Shown piece by piece: positions 36,708 to 46,325 of a DNA stretch of 64,000 bases. The notes below the pieces were generated by a model that was not told the origin of the DNA, ran no database searches, and saw nothing but the letters and a program-made list of their open reading frames with translations. Each line of letters opens with the position of its first letter. The stretch's first letter is position 1. This DNA is from JAMZMI01 sp964353015 (GTDB taxonomy: Bacteria; Bacteroidota; Bacteroidia; Cytophagales; Cyclobacteriaceae): assembly GCA_964353015.1 (NCBI GenBank), contig CAYGUA010000001.1, positions 62,001-126,000 on the forward strand. The letters run 5' to 3'. The translations under genes were made by a program, and so were the position numbers.

Positions 36708-37684
36708 TGTTTGACTGGCTCCAGAATTTAGTTGATTGGGTGGTTTATGAGCTTTTAGCGCTAGACACGACAAGTAAATTGGCTGGGTCGCTGAATTTCT
36801 TTTTTTACGATTCTGTAAAAATCCTTATTCTCCTCTTTGTCATCATATTTCTGATGGGTATAGTCAATGACTATTTACCTATAGAAAAGCTACGGAATTT
36901 CCTGAGCAGAAATAAGCTTTACGGATTGGAGCATGTGCTGGCCTCTACTTTTGGTGCCATCACGCCTTTTTGTTCTTGTTCATCAGTGCCATTGTTCATA
37001 GGATTTGTGCAAGGTGGGATTCCTCTAGGCGTAACCTTCTCATTTTTAATTACTTCACCTTTAGTCAATGAAGTTGCGATTGCATTATTTATTGGCCTTT
37101 TTGGTTGGAAAATTACCTTGATTTATGTCTTGTCCGGGATTTTTCTTGGAACGATTGGAGGCTGGATCTTAGGCAAACTACATCTGGAAAATTTTCTGTC
37201 AGATTGGGTTAAATCCCTTCTATTAAGTGCAGAAAAGGAATCAGAAAGCTATGGAATGGTAAAGGATGAATTCCCAGTTCGGTTGAGGAGAATAATCAGC
37301 AATGCTCAAGAAATTGTCAAAAATGTAGTGGTCTATGTACTTGTAGGAATCGCAATTGGTGCGGTGATGCATGGGTATGTGCCAGATGATTTTTTCCAAC
37401 GATATCTGAGCGGAGGTGAATGGTGGACTGTTCCTGCGGCAGTGATTCTTGCTGTTCCTCTTTATTCAAATGCTGCTGGCATTATCCCAATTATTCAGGT
37501 TTTGGTTGCCAAGGGAATTCCTCTTGGGACTTCACTTGCTTTTATGATGAGTACAGTCGGGCTCTCCTTACCCGAAGCTACCTTATTAAAAAAGGTGATG
37601 AGTTGGAGACTGATATTGATCTATTTTGGTGTGGTCACCTTTTTCATCATCATCAGTGGATACCTGTTTAATATGCTATTCTGA
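36707..37684 (+). CDS. ArsP-type permease (DUF318 family)
   Basis: 325 residues with about eight membrane helices. The family's Cys motif appears early as ITPFCSCSSVPLFIGFVQGG (about residues 84-103), and the second repeat has the matching LYSNAAGIIPIIQVLVAKG. Members export organo-arsenicals or other soft-metal species, or are of unknown substrate. The CSCS motif near the membrane is thought to bind the substrate. Translationally coupled to the small thioredoxin-like gene and preceded by an ArsR-type palindrome, which points to metal or metalloid stress as the inducer. Confidence 0.88.
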   Translation: MFDWLQNLVDWVVYELLALDTTSKLAGSLNFFFYDSVKILILLFVIIFLMGIVNDYLPIEKLRNFLSRNKLYGLEHVLASTFGAITPFCSCSSVPLFIGFVQGGIPLGVTFSFLITSPLVNEVAIALFIGLFGWKITLIYVLSGIFLGTIGGWILGKLHLENFLSDWVKSLLLSAEKESESYGMVKDEFPVRLRRIISNAQEIVKNVVVYVLVGIAIGAVMHGYVPDDFFQRYLSGGEWWTVPAAVILAVPLYSNAAGIIPIIQVLVAKGIPLGTSLAFMMSTVGLSLPEATLLKKVMSWRLILIYFGVVTFFIIISGYLFNMLF

Positions 37685-37718
37685 TTTGCCGAGTTAGTTT
37701 TATCGCGAGTGTCATACC

Positions 37719-40067
37719 TTATTCAGACTTTTCAAGCCCGACATTGATTTTTATCTCCTTGGTAAATGCTTTCCCATTCTGAGTCAATCCATCAATGCGG
37801 ATTGTCATGATTCCTACATCATCAGAACAATAAAATTCAACTTTGGCCTGACCATTTTCATCCGTGATGATTTGAGGATTCCAATAAATAGTTGATCGAA
37901 AATCAGGAATATGATTGTCCCCTACCTCATTGTAGATTATTGAATGGAAGGGGATTGGTTCATTGATTCCTTCTATCAGTCTGGATTCATCAATAAGTGG
38001 TTCTCTAATCGTACCAGGTTTTGTTTCAACAATCACAATACCATTTTCTCCTAATATGCCAAAATGAAGCAGCTTTAAAGGGGCTGTAATCAGCTTTACC
38101 TTGAGAACGTCTTCTGGCTTTAGAGAAAGGAAAAAATCCGTGTTGCTCGTCGCTATTCCATCAATGATGTACAGTGGATCATCCTTGGCTCCATTGGTCA
38201 AATAACGCACCCTGATTATTTTTTTATGTTTTCGACTGCCAACATAGAGGGTCTTGATTACTTCTTTGATCAGCTCCTCCATGGTTGGAAAAGTGATGTA
38301 TTTCTGAACATCCACTATCACATCGGCACCTCCAATCTCCCATTCTAATTCTTTTGTATTCTGTCTTTTTGGTTCAGGAAATGGATCATTCAGCGCAGTA
38401 AAAAAACCATAGGATTTATTGATCAATTTATGGTTTTTTGAAAAGGTGGCATATGGATCGATCTCATCTGAGATCTTAAAACCAGCCGCTTTGAGTTCCT
38501 GATTTTGCTGACTATCCCCCCAATCAATGATTATCTCGGGCAATTTCTCACCGTATTTCGATTGCGCTATCCAGAAAATCTCATCGTCACCATACATCTC
38601 AGGTACGGTAAGACCTACGTTACCATTTTCCGCTACTTCTGTCTGAAAGCGCCAATTGCTTTTTTGCAGATAAAACATAATTTTGGAACCTGCGGGCACA
38701 GCTTCACCTGATGATGTGAAATAGGCAAAGCCATTTTTTTGGCTCATCCTGTTGAATGAATACCTTGGCTTAATTAAATCAGAAGACAATATTTTATTCC
38801 AGTCGATTACATCAGAATGAATCACCAGATAATTATCCAAAGAAGCCTGCCAATTATTTTGAGACCGATCAATCTCAAACTTTTCTTTCCTTAAGTTGAA
38901 AATACCCAATTCATCAGCCAATGAATTTTTTGAATTCGGGTCAAATAAAGCATCATTAAGCATATTAATAGAGCATTCCCCCTGAATCGGATTTCCCTCA
39001 GCATTGCGCAAGGAAATATCTAAAGTCAGCTTTTCCCTGATCTCATATTGCGATTTATTGGTGGAGAGCTCCACTTGTGTGGGTTTTGAGTCCTTTTGGT
39101 AAAATTCCCTGAACGATAATATTTGACCATCAGAACTGAGCAATGAGGCCTGAATCAAGCCAGCTGGTAATGAATTTGCCAGCAAAACATCCAATTTGCC
39201 AGTAGAATCTAACTTGATCATTTTGGATGCCAAAACCTGACCTTTTGACGCCAAAATCAAAACCAAATCCTTATCGAACCATTGAGAATTTGTTCCTGAT
39301 TGGATTAAAAGCATTCGAGGCTCTCCTTCCTTTTCGGACATTAGGCGAAGAATGCATCCATCTTTATTTACAGAAAGCAAAGATATAGATTGTGAATTGC
39401 TCACAATTTTAGCAGTATAGGATAGATTTTGGTTTGGAATGAATTCCACTGAGCCATAACCTGTAGCATCAATCTGGGCATTCCCAACTTCCACACCTTG
39501 ATTGTCCCAAATTGAAATAATGCTTTCTGGCATGGCTTTAAAACAAACTTTTGAATTCACATTATGTATCAAACTTCCGCCTTCAATGGCCAGGCTAATC
39601 ACATTTGTAGGATCAATTTCTATTCTGTTTTTGTCTACAACAATTAAGTTTTTAGTGAAAACAGGATCCGTTGGAAAGTTGAGCATCCAGCTATGTCGGG
39701 CGCTGATCAGGTACGATCCTGCTGACACAGAATCTGATAAAACGAGTTGATTTGCTCCTACACCATTATATACAGAAAACTTCAAATGATTAATAATAAC
39801 ACCCTGTGAATCAAACAAATTTAAGTCTATGGTTTGCCTGCCTTGTATGGAAGTTAGGTTTCCGTTTAGAAAATAAGCTTTGAAGAAAATAGTATCACCA
39901 GGAGCATATTTTTCTTGATTAAAAATCAAATGAAGTTTTGGCTCTGGCCAGTAAGAATTGTAAACCGCATATTTTTGAGCAAATACATTTTCAATTGATT
40001 GTGCCCTGATTTCAGAGGTGCAAATCAACAAAAGGACTACCAACCAAATCTTGTTTCTTAATCCCAT
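37719..40067 (-). CDS. macroglobulin-like (MG2) protein with plug-like C-terminal segment
   Basis: 782 residues with a signal peptide ending EIRAQ (about 23). Residues 40-140 look like an MG2-type macroglobulin domain (KLHLIFNQEKYAPGDTIFFK, SAGSYLISARHSW), followed by further Ig-like strands. Near residue 620-680 there is a TonB-plug-like stretch (DDPLYIIDGIATS, LGENGIVIVETKPG), and the C-terminus again has an MG-type strand set (QAKVEFYCSDDVGIMTIRIDG). This domain mix is common in Bacteroidota beside TonB receptors, with unknown function. The start overlaps the DUF4249 gene by 10 bases. Together with the TonB receptor upstream it forms a three-gene overlapping operon. Confidence 0.75.
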   Translation of the reverse strand: MGLRNKIWLVVLLLICTSEIRAQSIENVFAQKYAVYNSYWPEPKLHLIFNQEKYAPGDTIFFKAYFLNGNLTSIQGRQTIDLNLFDSQGVIINHLKFSVYNGVGANQLVLSDSVSAGSYLISARHSWMLNFPTDPVFTKNLIVVDKNRIEIDPTNVISLAIEGGSLIHNVNSKVCFKAMPESIISIWDNQGVEVGNAQIDATGYGSVEFIPNQNLSYTAKIVSNSQSISLLSVNKDGCILRLMSEKEGEPRMLLIQSGTNSQWFDKDLVLILASKGQVLASKMIKLDSTGKLDVLLANSLPAGLIQASLLSSDGQILSFREFYQKDSKPTQVELSTNKSQYEIREKLTLDISLRNAEGNPIQGECSINMLNDALFDPNSKNSLADELGIFNLRKEKFEIDRSQNNWQASLDNYLVIHSDVIDWNKILSSDLIKPRYSFNRMSQKNGFAYFTSSGEAVPAGSKIMFYLQKSNWRFQTEVAENGNVGLTVPEMYGDDEIFWIAQSKYGEKLPEIIIDWGDSQQNQELKAAGFKISDEIDPYATFSKNHKLINKSYGFFTALNDPFPEPKRQNTKELEWEIGGADVIVDVQKYITFPTMEELIKEVIKTLYVGSRKHKKIIRVRYLTNGAKDDPLYIIDGIATSNTDFFLSLKPEDVLKVKLITAPLKLLHFGILGENGIVIVETKPGTIREPLIDESRLIEGINEPIPFHSIIYNEVGDNHIPDFRSTIYWNPQIITDENGQAKVEFYCSDDVGIMTIRIDGLTQNGKAFTKEIKINVGLEKSE

Positions 40068-41191
40068 ATGTCTGGTTTTTCACTAAAAGAATTTGGATAA
40101 TACTTGGTGCACTCATCTGTCACATAAGTGATGTCAGTCAAAGGATATGGCACATCTGATTTTTGGATGAACATTGATTTTTTGGTAATTGCAGTAGCCC
40201 AAAATAATCCTACAACCTTAGCGTCATGGTTCACACCATGTAAGTTTCCTATGAGTACACTTCCGGGTGGCTGAAACAAACTTGATGCTTGCTGCTTCTG
40301 ATCTCTAACCAATTTAAAAAAATCAAAGGCGGATTTTGTCATACTCATCTGTTCTACTTCTACCAGATATTTGTCATAGAATGTAGCCACATTGATAGGT
40401 ACCTCACCAACTTTCACATTCCTGAAAACACCTTCTGAAACCAATTCGCTATCAGATAAACTCGGCGAAGATTCGAAATTATTTGCCCAACAAGTACAGC
40501 AGGTGCAGTCTCCCACTCTTTCCAATTTTCCACCAGGAACAAAAGCTACCACGATATAGCCACTGCATGGTAACGGTGATTTGTAAGGTAAATATACGGT
40601 TGAGATAGTCATGTGTAGCTCCGGATAAGTTACTGCTTTGTATGTGCCCGTAAATCGCCAACGAACATAGCTTTCATCATTTGGGATGTTATGAGCGTCC
40701 ACATAAATATTAAAAACGTCAGCAGCTACCAGCCCATAGTATTTTTCAATGTTTCTGGCTTCAAATTCAAACCGAATCGAATCTACTGCGCCTACTGGAT
40801 GAATCATTTCAGGATCAGATTCATACACGCGGTTGTCTGCAGTTTCTATCCTGATGTAATAAGAGTGTCCGATTTGTCCTCGAATTAATCCTTCTGTCTT
40901 GTAAGTGCCTGCTTTGGTTTCAGAAAAACCTTCCTCATTACCTTGATCATCAAATAAGGTGATATTCGCGTTTTCTACCGGGATCTGAATTACTGTATCC
41001 ACATTGAGATCCAAAGCCTTTGACAGCTTTACAGTATATGGGCCAAGATCATCTGAGATCATCCCTTCCACAATCAGTAGCTCATTCGCTGGTGGCACTT
41101 TAAAGTCAATTCGCTCCACACATCCTATGAAAGTGATAATGGATACAATCCACGCTAATCTGGCAATATTTTGAGACTTTATATATTTCAT
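40058..41191 (-). CDS. DUF4249 family lipoprotein
   Basis: 377 residues with a lipoprotein signal (lipobox FIGC at about residue 24). The family hallmark follows at once: IDFKVPPANELLIVEGMISD, then an Ig-like TVKLSKALDL strand and the ENANITLFDDQGNE / YYIRIETADNRVYESDPE pattern. A Cys-rich segment (CTCCTCW, about residues 233-239) may bind metal or form disulfides. DUF4249 lipoproteins are outer membrane partners of TonB-dependent receptors, where they may play a SusD-like lid role (inference from gene linkage). The start overlaps the receptor's stop by one base (TAATG). Confidence 0.88.
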   Translation of the reverse strand: MKYIKSQNIARLAWIVSIITFIGCVERIDFKVPPANELLIVEGMISDDLGPYTVKLSKALDLNVDTVIQIPVENANITLFDDQGNEEGFSETKAGTYKTEGLIRGQIGHSYYIRIETADNRVYESDPEMIHPVGAVDSIRFEFEARNIEKYYGLVAADVFNIYVDAHNIPNDESYVRWRFTGTYKAVTYPELHMTISTVYLPYKSPLPCSGYIVVAFVPGGKLERVGDCTCCTCWANNFESSPSLSDSELVSEGVFRNVKVGEVPINVATFYDKYLVEVEQMSMTKSAFDFFKLVRDQKQQASSLFQPPGSVLIGNLHGVNHDAKVVGLFWATAITKKSMFIQKSDVPYPLTDITYVTDECTKYYPNSFSEKPDIWD

Positions 41192-43935
41192 TAAAACTCA
41201 AGATTATAGCTCACAGATGGGAATAATGTGCCGATAATAGAAAGCTGATATGGTACAGGAATTCCAGCACTTGAATTCTTGAAAAACACACTATATGGAT
41301 TCCTGCGACTGTAAACATTGTAGACAGAAAAAACCCAGGTTCCTTCTGCTTTTTTGTCTTTTTTGTTTGTGCCTTCGACAACCAATGCCAGATCAAGTCT
41401 ATGATAATCTGGTATTCTATATTGATTGCGCCCTGAATAATAGGCAATGGTACTATTTTCAAGCTTAAATGCTGAAAGAGGAATCGTCACAGGTCGGCCA
41501 GTGTGATAAGTGAAATTTCCTGTGAAAAAATACCTTCTGGACATTTGATATTTCCATGAAAGATTCAAGACATGTGGCTGATCAAAACTGGCTCTATATT
41601 GTTTTCCTGTATTTATAGATTCATCGGTGGAGGCTCCTTTAATCTGACGAAATGATCTGGAATAGGTATAGTTCAGCGTCCCAGTGAGTTTCCCTTTGTT
41701 TTTGTAAAAAGATGATTCCAGTCCGTATGCGTGCCCTTTTCCCTGCAGGAGATCGGTCTCCAAATGGTTATTTAACACCAAATCTGCACCATCTTTAAAG
41801 TCAATAATGTTGTGCATGGATTTGTAGAAAACTTCAGCGGAAGCTCCATATATTTTTCTTTCAGATTCTTTGAAATAACCTAAGGACACCTGATCTGCTC
41901 TTTGAGGCTTGAAGTAATATCCACTTGGTTGCCAAATATCAACAGGTGTAACTGCTGTAGTATTGGTAACCAAATGAAGATATTGATACATTCGATTGTA
42001 GCCAATTTTGATTGAAGTGGATGGATCAATCATATATCTCAAGGAGAATCTAGGAGCCAATCCAAAATAGGCCTTTATCGTCTCGCCTTTTTTATATTGG
42101 ATAGTATCAGTGATTGTAAATATTTCTCTAGGCAATGAATTGTTGTATTTGAAAACATTGGCTGGTCCATACGACACAAACATGGGTATCCTGATTCCAA
42201 ATTCCATAAAAAGTTGTTCGCTGACAGCCCAGGCATCCGACAAATGAATAGCATTTTCAATCGCAACTTGTTTATCCAAAATCACCTGTTTGGCATTGGA
42301 GGCAGTTGAGGAAGGTTTGAAAGTACCAGGTTCCAATTGGTAATGTGCGAGCTGTAGGCCGAAATTAAACTTGTGACTTCCTTCCAGATAAATGAAGTCT
42401 GCTTTTGTTGTGGTTGTCACAATTTTGTATGCCAATTTGGAGGCTGTCAATGAATCTCTATTGAGAACATCATAACCATAAGCACTAACTCCTAATACAA
42501 ATTCAGAACTTAGCTTTTTAGAAAACTGATGATCCAACTTGGCTGATAATTGAGAGTTGATCCAATTATAGGTGGAATCGCCGGCTAACCTGAATCCATC
42601 TTTGCTCGAATAAGTGGTGAGGGAAATTCTTGTGTCTTTATTTATCAAATGGCTCAATTTGATCGTGCCATCATAAAATGATACCGAACTTTGGCTGAGA
42701 TCAGCATAGTTGGACCGGATCGAATGAATCAACCAATCCGAATAAGTGGACCTGAAAGAAGCATTGATAGAAGTTTTATCCTTGATAATTGGTCCATTGA
42801 GCATCACATTTCCTGTAATCATACCTACTCCTATTTTTCCATGCCATTTTTCATAATCTCCATCTTTTGATTTGATATCTAGTACGGAGGATATTCGCCC
42901 GCCGAATTCAGCAGGAATTCCACCCCCATAGAATGAAACATCACGAACTGCTTCTGCATTGAAGGCGGAAAAGAATCCAAATACATGTGAGCTATTGAAC
43001 ACTGGAATGCCATCATATAGGATTAGATTTTGATCCACACTGCCACCTCGAACGTTGAATCCTGATGCTGCTTCCCCAACTGTGGTGACACCAGGTAAAA
43101 GCTGTATTTGCTTGATTAGATCGGTTTCTCCCAAAAAAGCAGGTGCACGCTTCATATCTGGAATAACCAGCTGTGTCTGACCAATGCGGCTTGTGGAGAT
43201 CTCCTGATTGTATTTATCCTGAATTACGATTTCATCGAGTAGTAGTGATTTTTTATCAAGTTTAATTTCTAATACACCATCTTCATAAGCTTCCAGGTCG
43301 ATAATCTGAGCTTCAAAATCAACAAAACTGATGCTTAGGATGTGAAGACCAGGAGTCAATGAAAGTTGAAAATTTCCGTTTTGATCTGAGGTAGTCGCAT
43401 ATTGTGAATCAGTGACCTGAATATTTGCAAAAGGCATGATTTCATCCGTTTTTGCGTCAATGACTTTACCACTAATGGTTACTTTTTTCGGGTTGGTTAC
43501 AGACTTGTTTCCAAATTTGTATTGATTCACTTCAAGGTCTTTTTCTCTGACAGTATTCAGCACCTTCTTCCGGTTGATAGCTTGCTCCGGATCTTTTACA
43601 ATAATCAGTGAATGCGGATATAGCTGGATATAGCTGAGTTCTGTTTGCTCGAAATAATAGAGAAGCAAAGTTTCAAGTGTCTGCCCTGAAAAATCCTCGT
43701 TTATCACAATTGGGTCAAGCCAATCACTCAGGAAATAAAATCTTGGGTTTTGATTGATTTCAATTTCTTCAAGAACAATGGAAAGGTTTTTACCTGTTTC
43801 AGATCCATTGAGCCGATATTCCAAGACATTTTGAGCAGAACAAATGAGATTTGTGCCCAATATGATTGCAACAATCAAATATCTAAATGCATGAATATTG
43901 TGTTTGCCAAGGCAAAACAATGAATTGGGGTTCAA
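41191..43935 (-). CDS. TonB-dependent receptor with N-terminal STN-like and carboxypeptidase-like domains
   Basis: 914 residues. Signal peptide about 1-35. An STN-like domain (about 40-120: LSIVLEEIEINQNPRFYFLSD) suggests cross-talk with a FecR/anti-sigma factor, although none lies nearby. A carboxypeptidase-like domain (about 150-235: VTISGKVIDAKTDEIMPFAN) and a plug (about 245-360: DLIKQIQLLPGVTTVGEAAS, FNVRGGSVDQNLILYDGIPV) precede the barrel, which ends in Phe (VSYNLEF). It is the first gene of the overlapping trio with the DUF4249 lipoprotein and the macroglobulin-like protein. The substrate is unknown. Confidence 0.9.
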   Translation of the reverse strand: MNPNSLFCLGKHNIHAFRYLIVAIILGTNLICSAQNVLEYRLNGSETGKNLSIVLEEIEINQNPRFYFLSDWLDPIVINEDFSGQTLETLLLYYFEQTELSYIQLYPHSLIIVKDPEQAINRKKVLNTVREKDLEVNQYKFGNKSVTNPKKVTISGKVIDAKTDEIMPFANIQVTDSQYATTSDQNGNFQLSLTPGLHILSISFVDFEAQIIDLEAYEDGVLEIKLDKKSLLLDEIVIQDKYNQEISTSRIGQTQLVIPDMKRAPAFLGETDLIKQIQLLPGVTTVGEAASGFNVRGGSVDQNLILYDGIPVFNSSHVFGFFSAFNAEAVRDVSFYGGGIPAEFGGRISSVLDIKSKDGDYEKWHGKIGVGMITGNVMLNGPIIKDKTSINASFRSTYSDWLIHSIRSNYADLSQSSVSFYDGTIKLSHLINKDTRISLTTYSSKDGFRLAGDSTYNWINSQLSAKLDHQFSKKLSSEFVLGVSAYGYDVLNRDSLTASKLAYKIVTTTTKADFIYLEGSHKFNFGLQLAHYQLEPGTFKPSSTASNAKQVILDKQVAIENAIHLSDAWAVSEQLFMEFGIRIPMFVSYGPANVFKYNNSLPREIFTITDTIQYKKGETIKAYFGLAPRFSLRYMIDPSTSIKIGYNRMYQYLHLVTNTTAVTPVDIWQPSGYYFKPQRADQVSLGYFKESERKIYGASAEVFYKSMHNIIDFKDGADLVLNNHLETDLLQGKGHAYGLESSFYKNKGKLTGTLNYTYSRSFRQIKGASTDESINTGKQYRASFDQPHVLNLSWKYQMSRRYFFTGNFTYHTGRPVTIPLSAFKLENSTIAYYSGRNQYRIPDYHRLDLALVVEGTNKKDKKAEGTWVFSVYNVYSRRNPYSVFFKNSSAGIPVPYQLSIIGTLFPSVSYNLEF

Positions 43936-44053
43936 ATGAATATGGGTTAGCGCAATAAAAATCTACCAACCAGCAAAATAATCATTTTAGTTTAGAGAAA
44001 TGATCAGAAGTGTTTTGGAACAAAATTCCATCAATATTGAAACAGACTTGAAA

Positions 44054-45148
44054 TTAGCCGATGATTGAAATCCCGATAATTTTACCAATGCCGTAAGTCA
44101 CACCGGCAGCAGCCAATCCAAAAAATACCTGTCTGAGACCTGATTTTACAAATGATTTACCAGTGATCAATGTAATAGCCGCACCGATCAGAAACAATCC
44201 GAATGTACTTCCAATCACACTGTACCAGACAGCTTGCATTCCATTGGTGAAAAAGAATGGAAACACTGGGATGATAGCACCAGTCACGAATAAGAAAAAT
44301 GAAGCAAAAGCTGCCTCAAAAGCTGATCCCTTGAGTTCGTCAGGATTGATACCTAGTTCTTCTGAGATAAGTACATCTTTGGCTTTTTCAGGATCTAGCC
44401 AAATTTGATCCACTGCTCTTCTCGCCTCTTCTTTAGAAAATCCTTTCGCCCTGTAAAGGAGCACCAGCTCCTGTTTTTCCTCTTCAGGATTGTTTTCCAT
44501 TTCTTCTACTTCCAGCTCAATCTGGCGTTCATAAAGCTCCTGAGAACTTCTCACAGAGATCCATTCGCCCAGAGCCATAGATATGGCTCCAGCGAGTAAT
44601 CCTGCTAATCCGGCGATCAAAACCCCATTACCAGCAAGTGTCGCACCTGCCACACCCATCACGAGGCTGAGGTTAGAAACCAGACCATCGTTGGCTCCTA
44701 GCACTGCGGCTCTCAAGGCATTTCCTCCTACTGTTCTGTGTCTGCCTTCGATTTTACTCACATTGTCACCACTCATTGATTCGAGTGACTTCAGGATGCT
44801 AATGTGCCTTCCCTCGTTCCCAATTACAGGTTCGTTGTTTTTGTTTTTCTTGTGAACTGTGGCGTAGGTCAGGCTTTTCTCAATATTGGAAAGTGATGTT
44901 AGAATGATATTCACACCAAACTTTTGGCCCAATGAGGAGATAATTTTTGCCCTCAGAGAAGGTGCAACTAGTTTATACTTCGGAGATTCTTCAAGAATTT
45001 TTTGATGAAACTTGGCTATATGCTTTTTCTCAATGGCAGCCATCTGTCCATAAAATGACTTTAATTCGTCATCTTCAGACAGATTGACCATGATTTGATA
45101 CAAATATGCCGTATCAACTTCTGTCTGAATGGCTTCCTTGAGATTCAT
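44054..45148 (-). CDS. ferritin-like/VIT1 fusion iron or manganese transporter
   Basis: 364 residues. The N-terminal ferritin-like domain (about 1-140) keeps diiron ligands: Glu10, Glu40 and His43 (IEKKH), and later a second ExxH (NEGRHISIL). The C-terminal part is a VIT1/CCC1 transporter (about 145-364), with AAVLGANDGLVSNLSLVMGV and the metal-binding hydrophilic loop after GEWISVRSSQELYERQ. This matches membrane-bound ferritin/VIT proteins that move Fe2+ or Mn2+ across the inner membrane. It is the last gene of the heavy-metal operon, 2 bases after the RND adaptor gene. Its place suggests that iron or manganese handling is coupled to the metal stress response. Confidence 0.9.
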   Translation of the reverse strand: MNLKEAIQTEVDTAYLYQIMVNLSEDDELKSFYGQMAAIEKKHIAKFHQKILEESPKYKLVAPSLRAKIISSLGQKFGVNIILTSLSNIEKSLTYATVHKKNKNNEPVIGNEGRHISILKSLESMSGDNVSKIEGRHRTVGGNALRAAVLGANDGLVSNLSLVMGVAGATLAGNGVLIAGLAGLLAGAISMALGEWISVRSSQELYERQIELEVEEMENNPEEEKQELVLLYRAKGFSKEEARRAVDQIWLDPEKAKDVLISEELGINPDELKGSAFEAAFASFFLFVTGAIIPVFPFFFTNGMQAVWYSVIGSTFGLFLIGAAITLITGKSFVKSGLRQVFFGLAAAGVTYGIGKIIGISIIG

Positions 45149-45150
45149 AT

Positions 45151-46323
45151 TTATTCCGTTATTAGATTGAATGCGCCTCTGGTCATGAATTCAGTTCCTT
45201 CTTCAAAATCCTGATGATTTTGGATTTCTGTAAATCCTCCTGAAGAAGCTCCTACTACGACTTGACGTTTCTCAAAGATCATTAAATCTGCCGAGGAGCT
45301 CTTCTTTATCAGAACAAAATATTTATCCTCAATATTGACAATGGCGTCACTTGGCAAGGCCATTCTTGAATATGATGATGTGTAAATATCAGCTTCAATG
45401 TACATTCCCGGGCTAAATTTGCGGGTGTTTTTCTCATCAATCAAATGACCATGAACAGATACTGTCCTTTTTTCTGGGTCAATAGATCTGTTGACCAAAT
45501 GAACTTCTGCATCATATACCTGATCCGTATCCTGAATCCTGAATTTTATAGGTTGACCTTCTGTCACAACAGATAGATCTTTTTCAAAAATCGTAAGCTC
45601 AAGATGCTGATGTTCAGTATCAATAATCATAATCGCCACATCCGATGGATTCAGATACATTCCCTTAGACACATTTACACTGGTAACATATCCACTAATC
45701 GGTGCAGTCACATTGATCACAGTTCGCATGTTATTTACATCCAAATTGTCCGTGTTGATATTCATCAAACCAAGCTTAATTTTCAAAGATTCGTACCGAA
45801 CTTTAGTCACAGTGTAATCCGCTTCAGCTTTTAGAAAGTTCTTCTGAGAAGTGATGTTGTCTTCAACCAAATTCTTCTGACGCTCAAAGTCTGACTTCAA
45901 ATAACTTAGCTGTCCTTTGGCTTCCAGGAAATCCTGTTGCATTTGTACATATTCAGGATTTTCCATGGTGAATAAGGTTTGTCCTTTTTCCACGCGCTGA
46001 CCAGGAAGAAGTCTTATTTCCTTTACGTAACCTCCAAAATATGCGCTTATGGAAGACCTGTTTTGTGGCGGTACATCAAACATTCCATATGTTTTTACTA
46101 CTTCATAAAATTCATTGGAAGCCAAAGGAGCCAGCTTCATGCCTGAAGAGCTAAACTGCTGATTAGTAATCTTATATGTGTTTTCGTTTTCATCTGATAA
46201 TCCTTCTAAACTAGCAGAATCTGCTTCTGAAGAAGGAGTACATGATGACAAAATTGGGAACATTGCCACAATAATCATTGCAGCTAGATGACGTACATTC
46301 ATTTTATTTATTTGAGTATTCAT
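45151..46323 (-). CDS. RND efflux periplasmic adaptor lipoprotein (CusB/CzcB-like)
   Basis: 390 residues with a lipoprotein-type signal (lipobox LSSC at about residue 28; the start may be the internal Met8). A lipoyl-like domain (YVKEIRLLPGQRVEKGQTLF), an alpha-hairpin (about 130-200) and its return (INVTAPISGYVTSVNVSKGMYL), then a beta-barrel and membrane-proximal domain give the usual adaptor order. Its gene begins 2 bases after the stop of the pump gene. It should link the CusA/CzcA-like pump in the inner membrane to the TolC duct carried on the same polypeptide. Metal-binding Met residues of CusB cannot be assigned by eye. Confidence 0.9.
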   Translation of the reverse strand: MNTQINKMNVRHLAAMIIVAMFPILSSCTPSSEADSASLEGLSDENENTYKITNQQFSSSGMKLAPLASNEFYEVVKTYGMFDVPPQNRSSISAYFGGYVKEIRLLPGQRVEKGQTLFTMENPEYVQMQQDFLEAKGQLSYLKSDFERQKNLVEDNITSQKNFLKAEADYTVTKVRYESLKIKLGLMNINTDNLDVNNMRTVINVTAPISGYVTSVNVSKGMYLNPSDVAIMIIDTEHQHLELTIFEKDLSVVTEGQPIKFRIQDTDQVYDAEVHLVNRSIDPEKRTVSVHGHLIDEKNTRKFSPGMYIEADIYTSSYSRMALPSDAIVNIEDKYFVLIKKSSSADLMIFEKRQVVVGASSGGFTEIQNHQDFEEGTEFMTRGAFNLITE

Positions 46324-46325
46324 GA

